A stretch of 64,000 bases of DNA, taken from positions 1-64,000 of the forward strand of contig NZ_JAFFJX010000014.1 of the NCBI RefSeq assembly GCF_016924755.1, given 5' to 3'. The notes under the pieces were generated by a model. That model did not search any database and was not told where the DNA came from. It saw only the letters and a program-made list of their open reading frames with translations. The translations under genes and the position numbers were made by a program. Positions 35,451 to 45,437 of this stretch are shown here, one piece after another (position 1 is the stretch's first letter; the number at the start of each line of letters is the position of its first letter). The stretch comes from Longitalea arenae. GTDB taxonomy: Bacteria; Bacteroidota; Bacteroidia; Chitinophagales; Chitinophagaceae.

Positions 35451-36470
35451 TCACCTTTCAAACAGGTGAAGAGTATCATTACTGTCTTTAACCCCAACGT
35501 ATTTTTCGCTGGCCTGGGGCTGGCCTGTGAAGAAATGATTTTTATTGTCAGCCGGCAATGAATGATACCATTCAATCTCCAGGGTTTCGGTATTGAAAAT
35601 TCCTGCGGTAATATTACCGATCACCTTTCCATGCAAAGGATAATCTGCGGTAAAATACGCTCTTGCATCGCCGTGATAGAAGCGCCCGACACCGATGCTC
35701 CAACCGGCATCATGCTGTTTCCTGATCGTGGCCGTATGGCTTGCCAGGTCTATTTCAACATAACGTGAATAAGCAAGGATCCTGATCCTGCCTTTCTGCT
35801 CATCCAAATAGGCTTCGCCTATTGAAAAATAGGGCAATGCCAGCTGCTCCTGTATATTAAAGTGAGCGATTATTGGTTTGCCTGTACGGGCATCCAGCAC
35901 GGTGAGCGTTTTTTTATCTGGCTGCATCCACAATTCATTATTATATATGCCGATGATCTTTGTAGGGTCTTCGTGATCCAGTTGGGGATCCGCTGCGGCA
36001 GGTTTATATTGCCAGCGCAGTTCACCGTTCAGGGTATAACAGTGCAGCACACCGTTCAGGATGGTCAACGCGTTGTCTTGTACAATGAAAAAAGGTCTTT
36101 CGGATTCCAGTTTGACCTTGTTCTCACTCCAGTCAAATACTTTATACTTTTGCGCTTCGAAATTACTATTATCAAAAAAAACAAAGTACCTGGGATCCTG
36201 TTCCTGCACCAGAATTCCACCGATCGCACGCATATCAAGGGGTTCAACGCTGCTACCGGTATAGATCGACAAAGGCTCATAGACATCATCAACCAGCACC
36301 AGCCGGTTACCAGGAATATGATAAAAGAAAGTGGGAGAAAAATCTACCGGATGTTTTTCAATCGCGCCGGTGCTCAATGTTTCTATACAAAACTGCTTGT
36401 TTATTTCGTCTGTGTAGATCAGCCTGTCACCGGTCAGTTCCCAGGATAACACATTATTTCTTTTTATCAT
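35451..36470 (-). CDS. Candidate immunity protein of the nuclease toxin, beta-propeller-like
   Basis: A 339-residue cytosolic protein without signal peptide or membrane segment; I do not recognise a named family. The sequence is a string of short beta-strand repeats, as in a WD40/PQQ-type propeller (DRLIYTDEINKQFCIETLST, RLVLVDDVYEPLSIYTGS, NALTILNGVLHCYTLNGE, KTLTVLDARTGKPI). Its ATG (36470) overlaps the stop of the preceding toxin gene in TGATG, so translation is coupled. Being the last gene, cytosolic, and directly after a secreted nuclease-like toxin is the usual position for an immunity protein. This role is an inference from context. Confidence 0.55.
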   Translation of the reverse strand: MIKRNNVLSWELTGDRLIYTDEINKQFCIETLSTGAIEKHPVDFSPTFFYHIPGNRLVLVDDVYEPLSIYTGSSVEPLDMRAIGGILVQEQDPRYFVFFDNSNFEAQKYKVFDWSENKVKLESERPFFIVQDNALTILNGVLHCYTLNGELRWQYKPAAADPQLDHEDPTKIIGIYNNELWMQPDKKTLTVLDARTGKPIIAHFNIQEQLALPYFSIGEAYLDEQKGRIRILAYSRYVEIDLASHTATIRKQHDAGWSIGVGRFYHGDARAYFTADYPLHGKVIGNITAGIFNTETLEIEWYHSLPADNKNHFFTGQPQASEKYVGVKDSNDTLHLFER

Positions 36471-37453
36471 CAATAAACCTTTACGAAATTAAATAATGAC
36501 GAATTTATGAAATCCGCATTACCGGCAAGGTTTTCCAACTGTTTATAAGTTGTAATATTTATTGTTTTTCCGTTATAAGTGATGTTTTTAAATAATGGGG
36601 AGGCCGGATCGAAAACAACCTTGGCGTTATCTTTAAAGATCTTTAAAAACTGGTTCTTGACCAATTCGGCCGGATTAGGCACCTCGCTCAATTTAGCGAC
36701 GTTTGCAAAATATTCAAATTTCTGATTGCTCTTGATGTAAGCGGCAAATTGACGGACGTTCTTATCGGCATAACTAAACCCCTCCCAGCTGGTAGAAGTA
36801 TAACTTTTGAACTCCGACAAATGCGTCTGGTCGCCTACGGTACGAAATACATCCGCTTCAAAACTTCCGTCGTCGAGGTACTGGTATTCGAATTTGGTAA
36901 TGGAGCTTATGTAATCGGCATCCTGCGCTGCGTTGGTCTTTAACACATTCAGCATATAAGCGCCGCCGTCGGCCTTGGTATAATTAAGGCCGCCCTGGGT
37001 CGCCATCTCGGTAAATACTTTCTGAATATCAACGTTCTTGTTCTTGAACGCAGTCAATGCCCAGTCCATATCGTCGATGATCACGTTCAATGCAGGGATG
37101 CCTTTATTTACGCCACTGACGCAGGTATTACATCTTACGCCCACCCGCCGCAGATTACTGATGATATTCTCGAACTTGCCCGGGTGTGCGGTCATAAAAT
37201 CGGCATGCCTCGACAGGAACTTTGAAGTAGCGTTCAACACTTCTGCATCTTTCCTGATCTGGGGATAAACAGACAGCTTCTTATAGGCCATCATGCCTTC
37301 GCTATTGCCCTTGATAAAGTCTTTAAAGCTCTGGGGCGTTTTTGCATCGTTCAGGTCTTTTACCAGATCGTCGATAATACACTGCCCATGCGCATACTGC
37401 AGCAGGCAGCAGCTGAACAATAGAGCCAACAAGCGAATGATCCTTTTTTGCAT
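36470..37453 (-). CDS. Secreted toxin with PD-(D/E)XK-like nuclease domain
   Basis: A 327-residue protein with a signal peptide of about 23 residues (MQKRIIRLLALLFSCC, ending YAHG). Residues 25-150 look like the helical linker seen in Bacteroidota polymorphic toxins (SFKDFIKGNSEGMMAYKKLS). The C-terminal domain has the order of a PD-(D/E)XK nuclease: FEADVFR (Asp near 201), then HLSEFKSY with Glu 214 and Lys 216, then a helix NVRQFAAYIKS. DNA or RNA cleavage is inferred. It starts 12 bases after the TANFOR carrier ends and overlaps the next gene by one base. A start at 37474 is possible but overlaps the carrier gene. Confidence 0.65.
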   Translation of the reverse strand: MQKRIIRLLALLFSCCLLQYAHGQCIIDDLVKDLNDAKTPQSFKDFIKGNSEGMMAYKKLSVYPQIRKDAEVLNATSKFLSRHADFMTAHPGKFENIISNLRRVGVRCNTCVSGVNKGIPALNVIIDDMDWALTAFKNKNVDIQKVFTEMATQGGLNYTKADGGAYMLNVLKTNAAQDADYISSITKFEYQYLDDGSFEADVFRTVGDQTHLSEFKSYTSTSWEGFSYADKNVRQFAAYIKSNQKFEYFANVAKLSEVPNPAELVKNQFLKIFKDNAKVVFDPASPLFKNITYNGKTINITTYKQLENLAGNADFINSSLFNFVKVY

Positions 37454-37464
37454 AATACAATGAA

Positions 37465-40400
37465 TTAGTTGCATAGGATTTCATTTGGATATTTTTGGCG
37501 GAAAGCTTTCCAGCTTTGCATCAATTCAGAATTTTCTTTATTCAGGGCTTTCAGCACATCATCACTGGCATTGGTGAAGTCATCCATGAAGCGGGCCTTT
37601 TCAGCCTGTTTCATGGCTTTGAACTCATTGGCCAGTTTACCGAATCCTTTCTGCACCAGTTTTTCAGCCATGGCAGCTTCCGTTGTTACATTGGCAAACC
37701 TGCCCAGCTTCAGGTTATCGGGCATCGCATCATCAAAATGAGTGAGGTCTGATTCTATTTTACCCATGAGGCCTACTTCATCATTAACCGCACCACTAAG
37801 CGATCTCATTTCTGCGGCAGACCCTCTTACCGATTTGTAAATGCTGTACATGCCTTCACCCATGGCGCCGAGATTTACAAAAGTGGTAAAGGTGTTATAG
37901 TTATCAATGAAGTTCTGCGCCTTTTTACGCCGCGCCTCCACTACTGAATCGGGGATACCGGTATCGTATACACCATAATACCGGTTGACGGTCCTGATGC
38001 CGGCTTCTGTTTTCATGAGCTCACTGGCGAGCGGAACGGCGATCTTGGCGCTTATCCAGATATACTGCAGGGCTCCCTTGGCGGCCGCATATTCACCGGC
38101 GCTCAGCGCAATCAATGCGATATCTATTCCCAGCTGAATTTTGTCATTGGTGGTTTTGTTGATCATCCAGGCAGCGGAGATGGCCGGTATCTGGATCGTA
38201 TAAGGGAATTTAGTAGCATCTTTCAGCTCGGGCCAGTACTTCTCACTTGGCTCCGGTATCACCAGGTTCACTACATCCAGGGGATCAACCGGTTTGCTTT
38301 GATCGAGGGAAACGCCCAGCAGGGTTGCTGCCGGTAAGAGCATGGGGATGATGATATTTTTGGCATTCAATTTATAGTTCACGTGGTTGAACACCATCTT
38401 ACCATCACTGGTAAAGCTTACTCCTTTGATGATATCTACCGCATTGCTTATGCTCCATACAATAGTAGGCGCATTGTCATTCGGCTTTGCCTGTTTGGCC
38501 GCCAGGTATACTGCATTGGCAATGATCAGTTCCCTGATGAAATTGTCGAAGTTCTTATCATCAATAATGCCTTTATTGTCGATCAGTTTATACAGACGCG
38601 GCAAGACTTCTTTGTTCCTGTTGAAGTAACCGATAATGGCGGCTTTGTCGGGGTTCGGCGCATATTTCAGCAGGGCAATGACGGTTTCCTCCCCGAAGTT
38701 GGTAAGGAAACAGTTGTAGCCGCTTTGGTTCCAGGCCGTCGTGTTCAGGTCGGGCGATTCGTACATCATCTGCAGCAGATCGAGCCTGAGCTGCTGGCCT
38801 AACTTTTCAAAAATGCCCAGGGAGGCTCTTTCTGCATTGTATTTCACGGCCGTCACATTCCAGCTTTCCAGTTCTTTGGTGATCTTACAACGCGCATCGT
38901 CCAACTCCGGCACAATGCCGGCTGACAATATTTGCAATATCTCCGGTTTGCGGTCGCCTTTTGCTATTTTATAGGCGTCGATCAGCGCCTGCATTCGCTT
39001 TACAGCGCTTTCTATACTGTTGAGTTGTTGCTTCAGGTGATCCCTGAGTTGTATAAGGTCGAAGAACTGAATATAGTTCGGGTCTTTTTCGATCCTGAAC
39101 ACGGCATCCGGTAATTGTTTCACCAGTTCCAGGATCTCCTTCCTTAATTCGGGTGTATTATTCTTCAGGATCTTTCCTTTGTCGAACAGATGCTGCACCA
39201 TTTTCACTTTGTCGGCATTCCGCTCCTGCAGTTCCCAGTTCTTCTCTATATCGAACATATAGCCGTTGGCTTTTGCGGTAGCATAACTGAAGAAGCCGTC
39301 TTTGTCGCCCATCGCTTTGGCCTTCTCCAGGATCACATAGCCGGCAAAACCGGTACGAACATTCGTTTTGCGGTCGTACGTGTAAGCGGCCACATAGGCA
39401 TTGCCATTGTGGGTAAAGGCCGACAGGGCGCCGTTCACGTCGATGGTGTAATTAACGATGGTTCCTTTGATCTTGTATTCTTTCGCATCCGGGGTGTAAA
39501 CGACCGCATCGGTGAGCGAATTGGTGATAACGAGTTCATCGATCACCAGGTCATCGTCACTGTCGAAAAGATTGTTCTTTGAAGTCTCAAACACCTTATC
39601 GATCACATCGTACTGGGCATTGCCGAGGGCAACATAGCAGCTGTAATCGTTCAGCACATCGTCGAACCAATAAGGCCCTTTGGGCGCCTGGCTTATATCA
39701 GGCGTGTTACAGGTTGTGGCGTTCTCCAGGGCGAGCCAGGCGGGTGCGGCTGCCTGGCTTGCTTTGTTCAGTGAATCGAGCAGGCTGTTGGGCACATTTT
39801 TGCTTTGCATCAATACGGCTACCAGGCTATCGGTTGTTTTATGCCATTGGGCGGCCTGCTGTTTATCTGACTCCGTTCCCCGGTATCCTTTCAGGAATTC
39901 GCGAACACTATTGAACCATTTGCTGACGACGGATTGCAGCCCCTTACCTACCGTTTCACCCAGTTTTTCAACAATGGGTGCGGCTTGCTTCACGGCATCG
40001 CGCAGTTTTTGCTCGGCGGCCGCCTTTTGCTCAGGGGTAGCGTTTTTATCTTCCAGTACTTCCCTGGCTTCGTTCATGGCGGCAATATTTTGCTTCAGCT
40101 GGGTTTTTTCTGCCGGTGTCAGGGCCAGGGCATTGTCGATGGTGTTTGGTGAAACGTCGGCCAGCTTTTCAGCAAATTGCAGGAGATCATCGAGCGGCGC
40201 GGTAGCCGGATCGGGTATATGATCCTTAATATCGCGAAGAATCGCCACACTTTTCGGATCGCCAGTGAAATCAGTGACGTCAACGATCTGTTTCGATTCT
40301 TTATCGTAGGTAGTTTCAATAACGCCGCCGATCAGTTGTTTATCGGTATTGACGGTAATACCGCTGAAACGCACTTTAACCGCCACTTTGCCTAAGAAGG

Positions 40401-41757
40401 GAATGGTAATGTAACCGGTTCCCGAAAAATTGCTTTGTCCCTGTACGGTTATAAGCCTGACCGGGAAATCACCGGCAGTGATCACGTCGCCGCTCATCAG
40501 GGTTTGTATAGGATTGCGGTTGGCGATCTTCAGTTCCGGCTGCAGGATATTACAACCTGCTTCCAGGTCTACACTGCTGCCATCGATATAAAAGCTTTTT
40601 ATGTCGCTGTATACCGCGCCATTGGCAGGGAATGTGGCGCCCAGGTTCACATCGCAATAAGCACCTACGCGATATTCATACTGTTTATCTTTTTTAAGAT
40701 CGTATAACATCACCCGGTTGGTGCTGCTGTTTACGGTGTACCATTGGTTGGCGGTCTGTCCTTTCTCGCGGTAGTCTACGCTGAAACGGGTTTGTTGTAA
40801 AGCGGCATTCCAGGTAATGGTGGCCCGGCCCCCGCTAACTTCGCTTTGAACGTTAAAGGGCATGGGGCAATCGCGCTGGTAAGTGAACCAGAAGATTTCA
40901 CTGTAGCCATTGTTGCGGTAAGCGTCTGTGTTCTGACTGCCATTGGAATTCTGGGCCCTGATACGCCAGCCATAGCGTTTGCCCGGGATCAGCAGCGGCT
41001 CTGCAGGCCCATATAATAACGTAGTAGCTTGCGTGGTGGTACGGTACAATGGCTGCATGGTACCGAAGGCTGCCTCCGGCGAAATCCCATTATCCCATAA
41101 CTCTACTAACGTAAATTCATATTCGGTGTTAAAGGCAGCGGTTGGACTGCCCATATTACGGGGCGTCCATTGAAAAATAATATTGGAAGGATCTTTAAAG
41201 GCAATACTTTCTGTTTTTCTCGGGAGATTAAGCAATGGCGGATCCAACAGCGAGATCCAGGCCATGGCGCAGTGGCTGCGGCCTACCAGCCGGTTGGTAT
41301 TATATTCATAAGCCTCAAAGCAGAACTGGTAAAAACCTTCGGGAAGTTTTTGACTTTGCTGGAACTGGCTGCGCGTAATACCTTCCAGCTCCAGGTTGTT
41401 GAGATTGAAATAGGGCGCCAGATCGGCCAGGGTGATGCGTTGGGGCACACCGGCATCTAGGGTGATCGGCGGGTAATAAACACCGTCACGGCTTCTGAGC
41501 TTTGCGTTTTGTCCCTGGATGCTCATTTTAAGCCGCACCTGTAAAGCCGGCTTGGTAAGGTCGGTATTGGTAAGAAGCACTACCAGTCTCTCCTGGTTGC
41601 CCTGGTAGTATTCACTAATATTAAGTGTATAGGGTGGCAGCAATTGCGAGACCACCTGTACCGGGTACACCTGCGCATGCAGCGGCAACTGCATCAGCAA
41701 GAGCAAAATAGTCAGTTGTACTAAGCGAAGGGCGCGAATCATTAAACTTGTTTTCAC
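37465..41757 (-). CDS. TANFOR-domain polymorphic-toxin carrier protein (1,430 aa)
   Basis: A large secreted protein. The signal peptide ends at about residue 29 (LQLPLHAQ style, GTG start at 41757 or ATG at 41742). A TANFOR-type domain follows (about 30-190: SQLLPPYTLNISEYYQGNQE, LVVLLTNTDLTKPALQVRLK, EGFYQFCFEAYEY), a domain known from Bacteroidota polymorphic toxins. Two Fn3-like modules come next (about 195-390), then a charged helical stretch near 545-600 and a long mixed region. The C-terminal pretoxin-like helical part ends in ELMQSWKAFRQKYPNEILCN. No toxin domain is fused; the candidate toxin is the next gene. It probably serves as surface scaffold or trafficking platform, an inference from context. 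Confidence 0.75.
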   Translation of the reverse strand: MKTSLMIRALRLVQLTILLLLMQLPLHAQVYPVQVVSQLLPPYTLNISEYYQGNQERLVVLLTNTDLTKPALQVRLKMSIQGQNAKLRSRDGVYYPPITLDAGVPQRITLADLAPYFNLNNLELEGITRSQFQQSQKLPEGFYQFCFEAYEYNTNRLVGRSHCAMAWISLLDPPLLNLPRKTESIAFKDPSNIIFQWTPRNMGSPTAAFNTEYEFTLVELWDNGISPEAAFGTMQPLYRTTTQATTLLYGPAEPLLIPGKRYGWRIRAQNSNGSQNTDAYRNNGYSEIFWFTYQRDCPMPFNVQSEVSGGRATITWNAALQQTRFSVDYREKGQTANQWYTVNSSTNRVMLYDLKKDKQYEYRVGAYCDVNLGATFPANGAVYSDIKSFYIDGSSVDLEAGCNILQPELKIANRNPIQTLMSGDVITAGDFPVRLITVQGQSNFSGTGYITIPFLGKVAVKVRFSGITVNTDKQLIGGVIETTYDKESKQIVDVTDFTGDPKSVAILRDIKDHIPDPATAPLDDLLQFAEKLADVSPNTIDNALALTPAEKTQLKQNIAAMNEAREVLEDKNATPEQKAAAEQKLRDAVKQAAPIVEKLGETVGKGLQSVVSKWFNSVREFLKGYRGTESDKQQAAQWHKTTDSLVAVLMQSKNVPNSLLDSLNKASQAAAPAWLALENATTCNTPDISQAPKGPYWFDDVLNDYSCYVALGNAQYDVIDKVFETSKNNLFDSDDDLVIDELVITNSLTDAVVYTPDAKEYKIKGTIVNYTIDVNGALSAFTHNGNAYVAAYTYDRKTNVRTGFAGYVILEKAKAMGDKDGFFSYATAKANGYMFDIEKNWELQERNADKVKMVQHLFDKGKILKNNTPELRKEILELVKQLPDAVFRIEKDPNYIQFFDLIQLRDHLKQQLNSIESAVKRMQALIDAYKIAKGDRKPEILQILSAGIVPELDDARCKITKELESWNVTAVKYNAERASLGIFEKLGQQLRLDLLQMMYESPDLNTTAWNQSGYNCFLTNFGEETVIALLKYAPNPDKAAIIGYFNRNKEVLPRLYKLIDNKGIIDDKNFDNFIRELIIANAVYLAAKQAKPNDNAPTIVWSISNAVDIIKGVSFTSDGKMVFNHVNYKLNAKNIIIPMLLPAATLLGVSLDQSKPVDPLDVVNLVIPEPSEKYWPELKDATKFPYTIQIPAISAAWMINKTTNDKIQLGIDIALIALSAGEYAAAKGALQYIWISAKIAVPLASELMKTEAGIRTVNRYYGVYDTGIPDSVVEARRKKAQNFIDNYNTFTTFVNLGAMGEGMYSIYKSVRGSAAEMRSLSGAVNDEVGLMGKIESDLTHFDDAMPDNLKLGRFANVTTEAAMAEKLVQKGFGKLANEFKAMKQAEKARFMDDFTNASDDVLKALNKENSELMQSWKAFRQKYPNEILCN

Positions 41758-41823
41758 AGAAAAGATTTGGAGTGCTTCTTCAATAAAAATGTTCAGGAAA
41801 GGAACTGTTCGGCTGAATGCATG

Positions 41824-42246
41824 TTATTTCTTCAGCGAATAGGTCGTTTCCCAAAGCTTGTTAGCGTCTTGTTCCTGCAGGATGAACGACAGGCTGTCGT
41901 TGGTCAGTTTGCTGATCAACATAGAATCATCCTCGATGATCAGGTAGGTCCTGCTAAACTGGTACGTCAATGTATCATGCGGATCATAGCCAGGCCCTTC
42001 TGAAGGATCGGTGGTCCGGCGGTACAGTTTACCATCGCTGCGAAAATCGAGGTAATCGCCCTGGTAAACGGGTTTGTTGCTGGTAGTGGTACCGCCATTC
42101 TGTATATCGGTCACCTTTACGGTGGTTGATACCGGCGTCCATTTGCCCTGGATCATTTTCTCCGGCGACCCATTGTCGTTGTCTTTTGAACATCCTGCAA
42201 CAATCACTGCCGTTAATGCTACCAGGCTAAAAACTGTCTTTTTCAT
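41824..42246 (-). CDS. Small lipoprotein, lipocalin-like
   Basis: A 140-residue lipoprotein with a clear lipobox (ALTAVIVAGCSKD, Cys at residue 19). The remainder has the pattern of Bacteroidota lipocalin-like lipoproteins: IQGKWTPVSTTVKV, DYLDFRSDGKLYRR, TYLIIEDDSMLISKLTNDSL. The function is unknown. It sits between the SprB/T9SS protein (30-base gap) and the TANFOR protein (66-base gap), on the same strand and probably in the same transcript. Confidence 0.75.
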   Translation of the reverse strand: MKKTVFSLVALTAVIVAGCSKDNDNGSPEKMIQGKWTPVSTTVKVTDIQNGGTTTSNKPVYQGDYLDFRSDGKLYRRTTDPSEGPGYDPHDTLTYQFSRTYLIIEDDSMLISKLTNDSLSFILQEQDANKLWETTYSLKK

Positions 42247-42276
42247 TTTTCTTGGATTTTTATAACTGATCGGTAT

Positions 42277-45200
42277 TTATTGGATCATTATCTTAATGAT
42301 CCGGTATTCTTTGGCTGTTTCGAGCACCAGGGAATAAACGCCGCCGGTAAGGTGTACGTTATAAGGTAACTGGTATACCTTACTGCCGCTTTGTTGTTGC
42401 TGGTGTACAACTACACCCGTATTTAACTGGATCAACCGGAGTTTAATACTTGCCGCTTCCTCCAGACCGATCCTGACGGTAAATTGTCCGTTCGATGGAT
42501 TCGGCGCAACGCTAAATTCCCTGATGAATGGTGCGGTGGTGGCGCCGGGTTGATCAAACTGCTGTGCCTGCACAATGGTGATCGGTTGTTTAACGGTTTT
42601 TTCGCAGGCGCCCACCATGGTCCTCATGCCAATGATATAGAGACCTGTATCGGTAAATTTCACCTGGGCTTCCTGGTCATTCTTACTTACTATCACTACA
42701 TTGGAAGATGGCAATAACCACTCTACTTTTTCAGGAGCGGGCCGGCTGATATTTACCAGGGTCACCGCCTCATTGGTAAATGCCTGGGTGGTGGCCAGCA
42801 TTTCGGCAGCTACCGCCGCATTGCTGCGAGCAATGGCAATCGTGTCTTTACCTGTACAGCCGTTTATATCCGTAGCTGTTACATAGTAGCTTCCTTCATT
42901 CGTGAGTTTTACTTTGGCTGCAACTGCCGCAAAGCCATTGGCGCCGGTCCACTCATACCGGAAGCCTTTGGGGATCGTGGCATCGGCTTCATAAACCTGA
43001 TCAACACATAATGTAATGGCCGCGGGCAAATGGATCGTAACGGGCGCAGGTTCATTCACGGTAAATGTATGCTCCAGCGGACAACCCTTACTATCGGTCA
43101 GGCGCAACTTATAGTTACCGGAAGATAAATTGCTTTGGGTGGCAGTGGTGGAACCATTACTCCATTTATAGGTATATGGCAAAGTTCCGCCCCTAGCCGT
43201 ATAACTGATGGCCCCATCACTTCCCCCGTAACAGGTTGGGTCTTTCACCACTTCGTTGCTGATCTCAACGGGGTCGGGGGCGGTAACCCTGATCTGCTGT
43301 TCTGTTTGGCAGCGCCGGGCATCGGTCACGAAAGCTTTATAGTTACCCTGTGCAAGTCCTGATATAGTGGTGGTCGTTTCACCGGTGGTCCATTGCAGCT
43401 TATAAGGTGCGGTGCCACCATTGATCACCGCACTGGCCGATCCATTGTTGCTGCCATTGCAATTCAGCGGTGTGCTGCTCAAGGTAAGAGTGAGCAGGTC
43501 TGGCTCTACCAGGGTGAATGGCGCCGATTCTTTGGTAATATTGTTTCGATCGGTAATAATGATCTTGTACTCCCCGGTTTTAAGGTTTATGGCAATACTG
43601 TCTGATTGTTGAATGTCGGTCCATACGCCATTGTCGTTCCTGAACCATTGGTATTGATAGCGGAATAAGGGAATTTCAATACCGCCCCGGGCTTTTGCAT
43701 ATAATTTTCCATCAGCCGCATTTTTGCAGGAAACATAGCGGTATTGTTCAACCGTCACTACCAGCGGTGGCGGTTCGGTTAGCGTAAAAGTGTCTTTTAC
43801 CATACAACCCGCTGCGTCGGCCCCTGTTGTGAGCGCATAGTTGGCATCGGCAGCAAAGAAGATGTATTTGCCATCGCCAATGTTCTTCAGCAGACTGGTG
43901 AAGGGGTTCGTGGTCGCCGGCTCGGGGGTTAGCACGGTATTGGCCGCCGTGGTCCATTGCAGGGTATAGCTGTCGCCGCCCACCGGGGTACCGCCGGAGA
44001 GAATGACCCTGATACTTCCATCTGTATATCCAAAGGCCAGCGGGTTGATAGGCTGTGCATTGTCGATACGCAGCGCTTCGGTGGGCTGGCTGATGGTTAC
44101 GGTGCGGATCACTTCATTGCCATTGGCATCTTTCATCATACAATCATTGCCGTCACGTACGCTGATAACATAAGCACCGGTATCGAGGCCCGCAATGGTA
44201 TGCGTTCCTGCTGAAGAGAAGGAAGCCCAGTGATAGCTGCTTTCCTGCAGCTTCCGGTACCCTACCCGGAAATTGCCAACACCACCCGAAGCATTTATCG
44301 TAATGGTTGCATCAGATCCGCCATGGCAATACACATCTCTTTTAGTGGTTGTAAAGCTCACGGCTGATGGCCCCGCAAAACCGAAACGGCCCACATGCCC
44401 CGGCCCATCCGTATAAGTAGATGTGCTGCTGTTAGGATATTTACCCAACAGGGTGATCTTGTAAGCGCCGGGCGGCAATTCTGCCGGCCAGGTATAAGAG
44501 TTATCAGCAGCCAGGCTGGCTGCGGTAAGATTGAGGGCAGAACTGTTGTATCCATTGGGGTTGCTCGTGTCTTCCAAAAAGATGTTCAAGGTTTCATTTC
44601 TAATGATGGCCCTGTCGAATGTGATCTTTACATGGCCATTCGATTCACCAAAACATTTGTTGGGTGCAACATCCAGCCGGGTGATCTTGGGTGAAGACAA
44701 CCTGTTGCTGAGGGTGATCATATTTGAGGAGACCGTGGGACAGGTCTTTACCATGAAAAAGGTATTCTGGGTAATGCTGCTGAGGGCGTTTCCCTGCAAA
44801 ATATCTGTGAGTGAAACATCCACGGTCGACTGCCCGGTGCTGTTGAGCGCAGCCGGAAAAGGCAACCAGCCATTGGCCGATGACCAATACTGCCAGTTGT
44901 ATACGCTGGCCGGAAAGCCGGTCGTTGCCCGCAGGGTGATCTTATCGTTGTCGGGCAGGATCGTTGAATTGGCGCTGATCGTTAAATTGGGCGTTACCCG
45001 CACGTAATAGGTAATGGACGTCATGCGGGGTGAACCGGAAGGAATATCAAGGTAATTGCGGGAACAGAAATCGATGTCTGTATAAATATCATAATCAGCA
45101 TCGGTACCCGACCGGAAGTTCACAAAACCTTCCGTGTGCATTTGTACGGGCCGGCTGTTCACCGTGATAGGCGCATCCAGGCGCCAGCCATCTTCTCTGT

Positions 45201-45405
45201 CGCCTTCTTCGCCCAAATGCCTGCTATAGAGCCGGCGCCTGTTACCATCTTCCAGGATCAGGTCGATATTAAGGTGGGAACTGGTGCTGTTTTTCACCCC
45301 TTCCTTCACCAGAAAGGTCAGGCCGGTGAGATCAACAGTATAGGTCTGTGCCTTTGCGGCATACCCTGCGATCAGCAAACACAGTATAATCAGGTATTTT
45401 CTCAT
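42277..45405 (-). CDS. SprB-repeat protein with T9SS C-terminal sorting domain
   Basis: A 1,042-residue secreted protein. Signal peptide is about 19 residues (LIILCLLIAGYAAKAQ). The middle has at least five SprB-type repeats of about 75-90 residues with the cycle CxGxxDGxxxxxxxGGxxPYxYxW(S/T)xG (for example PTCYGGSDGAISYTARGGT). The last about 80 residues form a type A T9SS sorting domain (REFSVAPNPSNGQFTVRI, ending GGVYSLVLETAKEYRIIKI), directing export by the type IX system and cell-surface attachment. Relatives include gliding adhesins. It lies 32 bases after the Fn3 protein gene. It shows that products of this operon reach the cell surface. Confidence 0.9.
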   Translation of the reverse strand: MRKYLIILCLLIAGYAAKAQTYTVDLTGLTFLVKEGVKNSTSSHLNIDLILEDGNRRRLYSRHLGEEGDREDGWRLDAPITVNSRPVQMHTEGFVNFRSGTDADYDIYTDIDFCSRNYLDIPSGSPRMTSITYYVRVTPNLTISANSTILPDNDKITLRATTGFPASVYNWQYWSSANGWLPFPAALNSTGQSTVDVSLTDILQGNALSSITQNTFFMVKTCPTVSSNMITLSNRLSSPKITRLDVAPNKCFGESNGHVKITFDRAIIRNETLNIFLEDTSNPNGYNSSALNLTAASLAADNSYTWPAELPPGAYKITLLGKYPNSSTSTYTDGPGHVGRFGFAGPSAVSFTTTKRDVYCHGGSDATITINASGGVGNFRVGYRKLQESSYHWASFSSAGTHTIAGLDTGAYVISVRDGNDCMMKDANGNEVIRTVTISQPTEALRIDNAQPINPLAFGYTDGSIRVILSGGTPVGGDSYTLQWTTAANTVLTPEPATTNPFTSLLKNIGDGKYIFFAADANYALTTGADAAGCMVKDTFTLTEPPPLVVTVEQYRYVSCKNAADGKLYAKARGGIEIPLFRYQYQWFRNDNGVWTDIQQSDSIAINLKTGEYKIIITDRNNITKESAPFTLVEPDLLTLTLSSTPLNCNGSNNGSASAVINGGTAPYKLQWTTGETTTTISGLAQGNYKAFVTDARRCQTEQQIRVTAPDPVEISNEVVKDPTCYGGSDGAISYTARGGTLPYTYKWSNGSTTATQSNLSSGNYKLRLTDSKGCPLEHTFTVNEPAPVTIHLPAAITLCVDQVYEADATIPKGFRYEWTGANGFAAVAAKVKLTNEGSYYVTATDINGCTGKDTIAIARSNAAVAAEMLATTQAFTNEAVTLVNISRPAPEKVEWLLPSSNVVIVSKNDQEAQVKFTDTGLYIIGMRTMVGACEKTVKQPITIVQAQQFDQPGATTAPFIREFSVAPNPSNGQFTVRIGLEEAASIKLRLIQLNTGVVVHQQQQSGSKVYQLPYNVHLTGGVYSLVLETAKEYRIIKIMIQ

Positions 45406-45437
45406 GACGTTGGTCTTATTGAAAGAATTAGCCAGGC

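Noticed and set aside
37465-41757. Toxin domain at the C-terminus of the TANFOR carrier
   Set aside because: The last 100 residues are helical and lack catalytic-looking motifs; the candidate toxin is the next gene.
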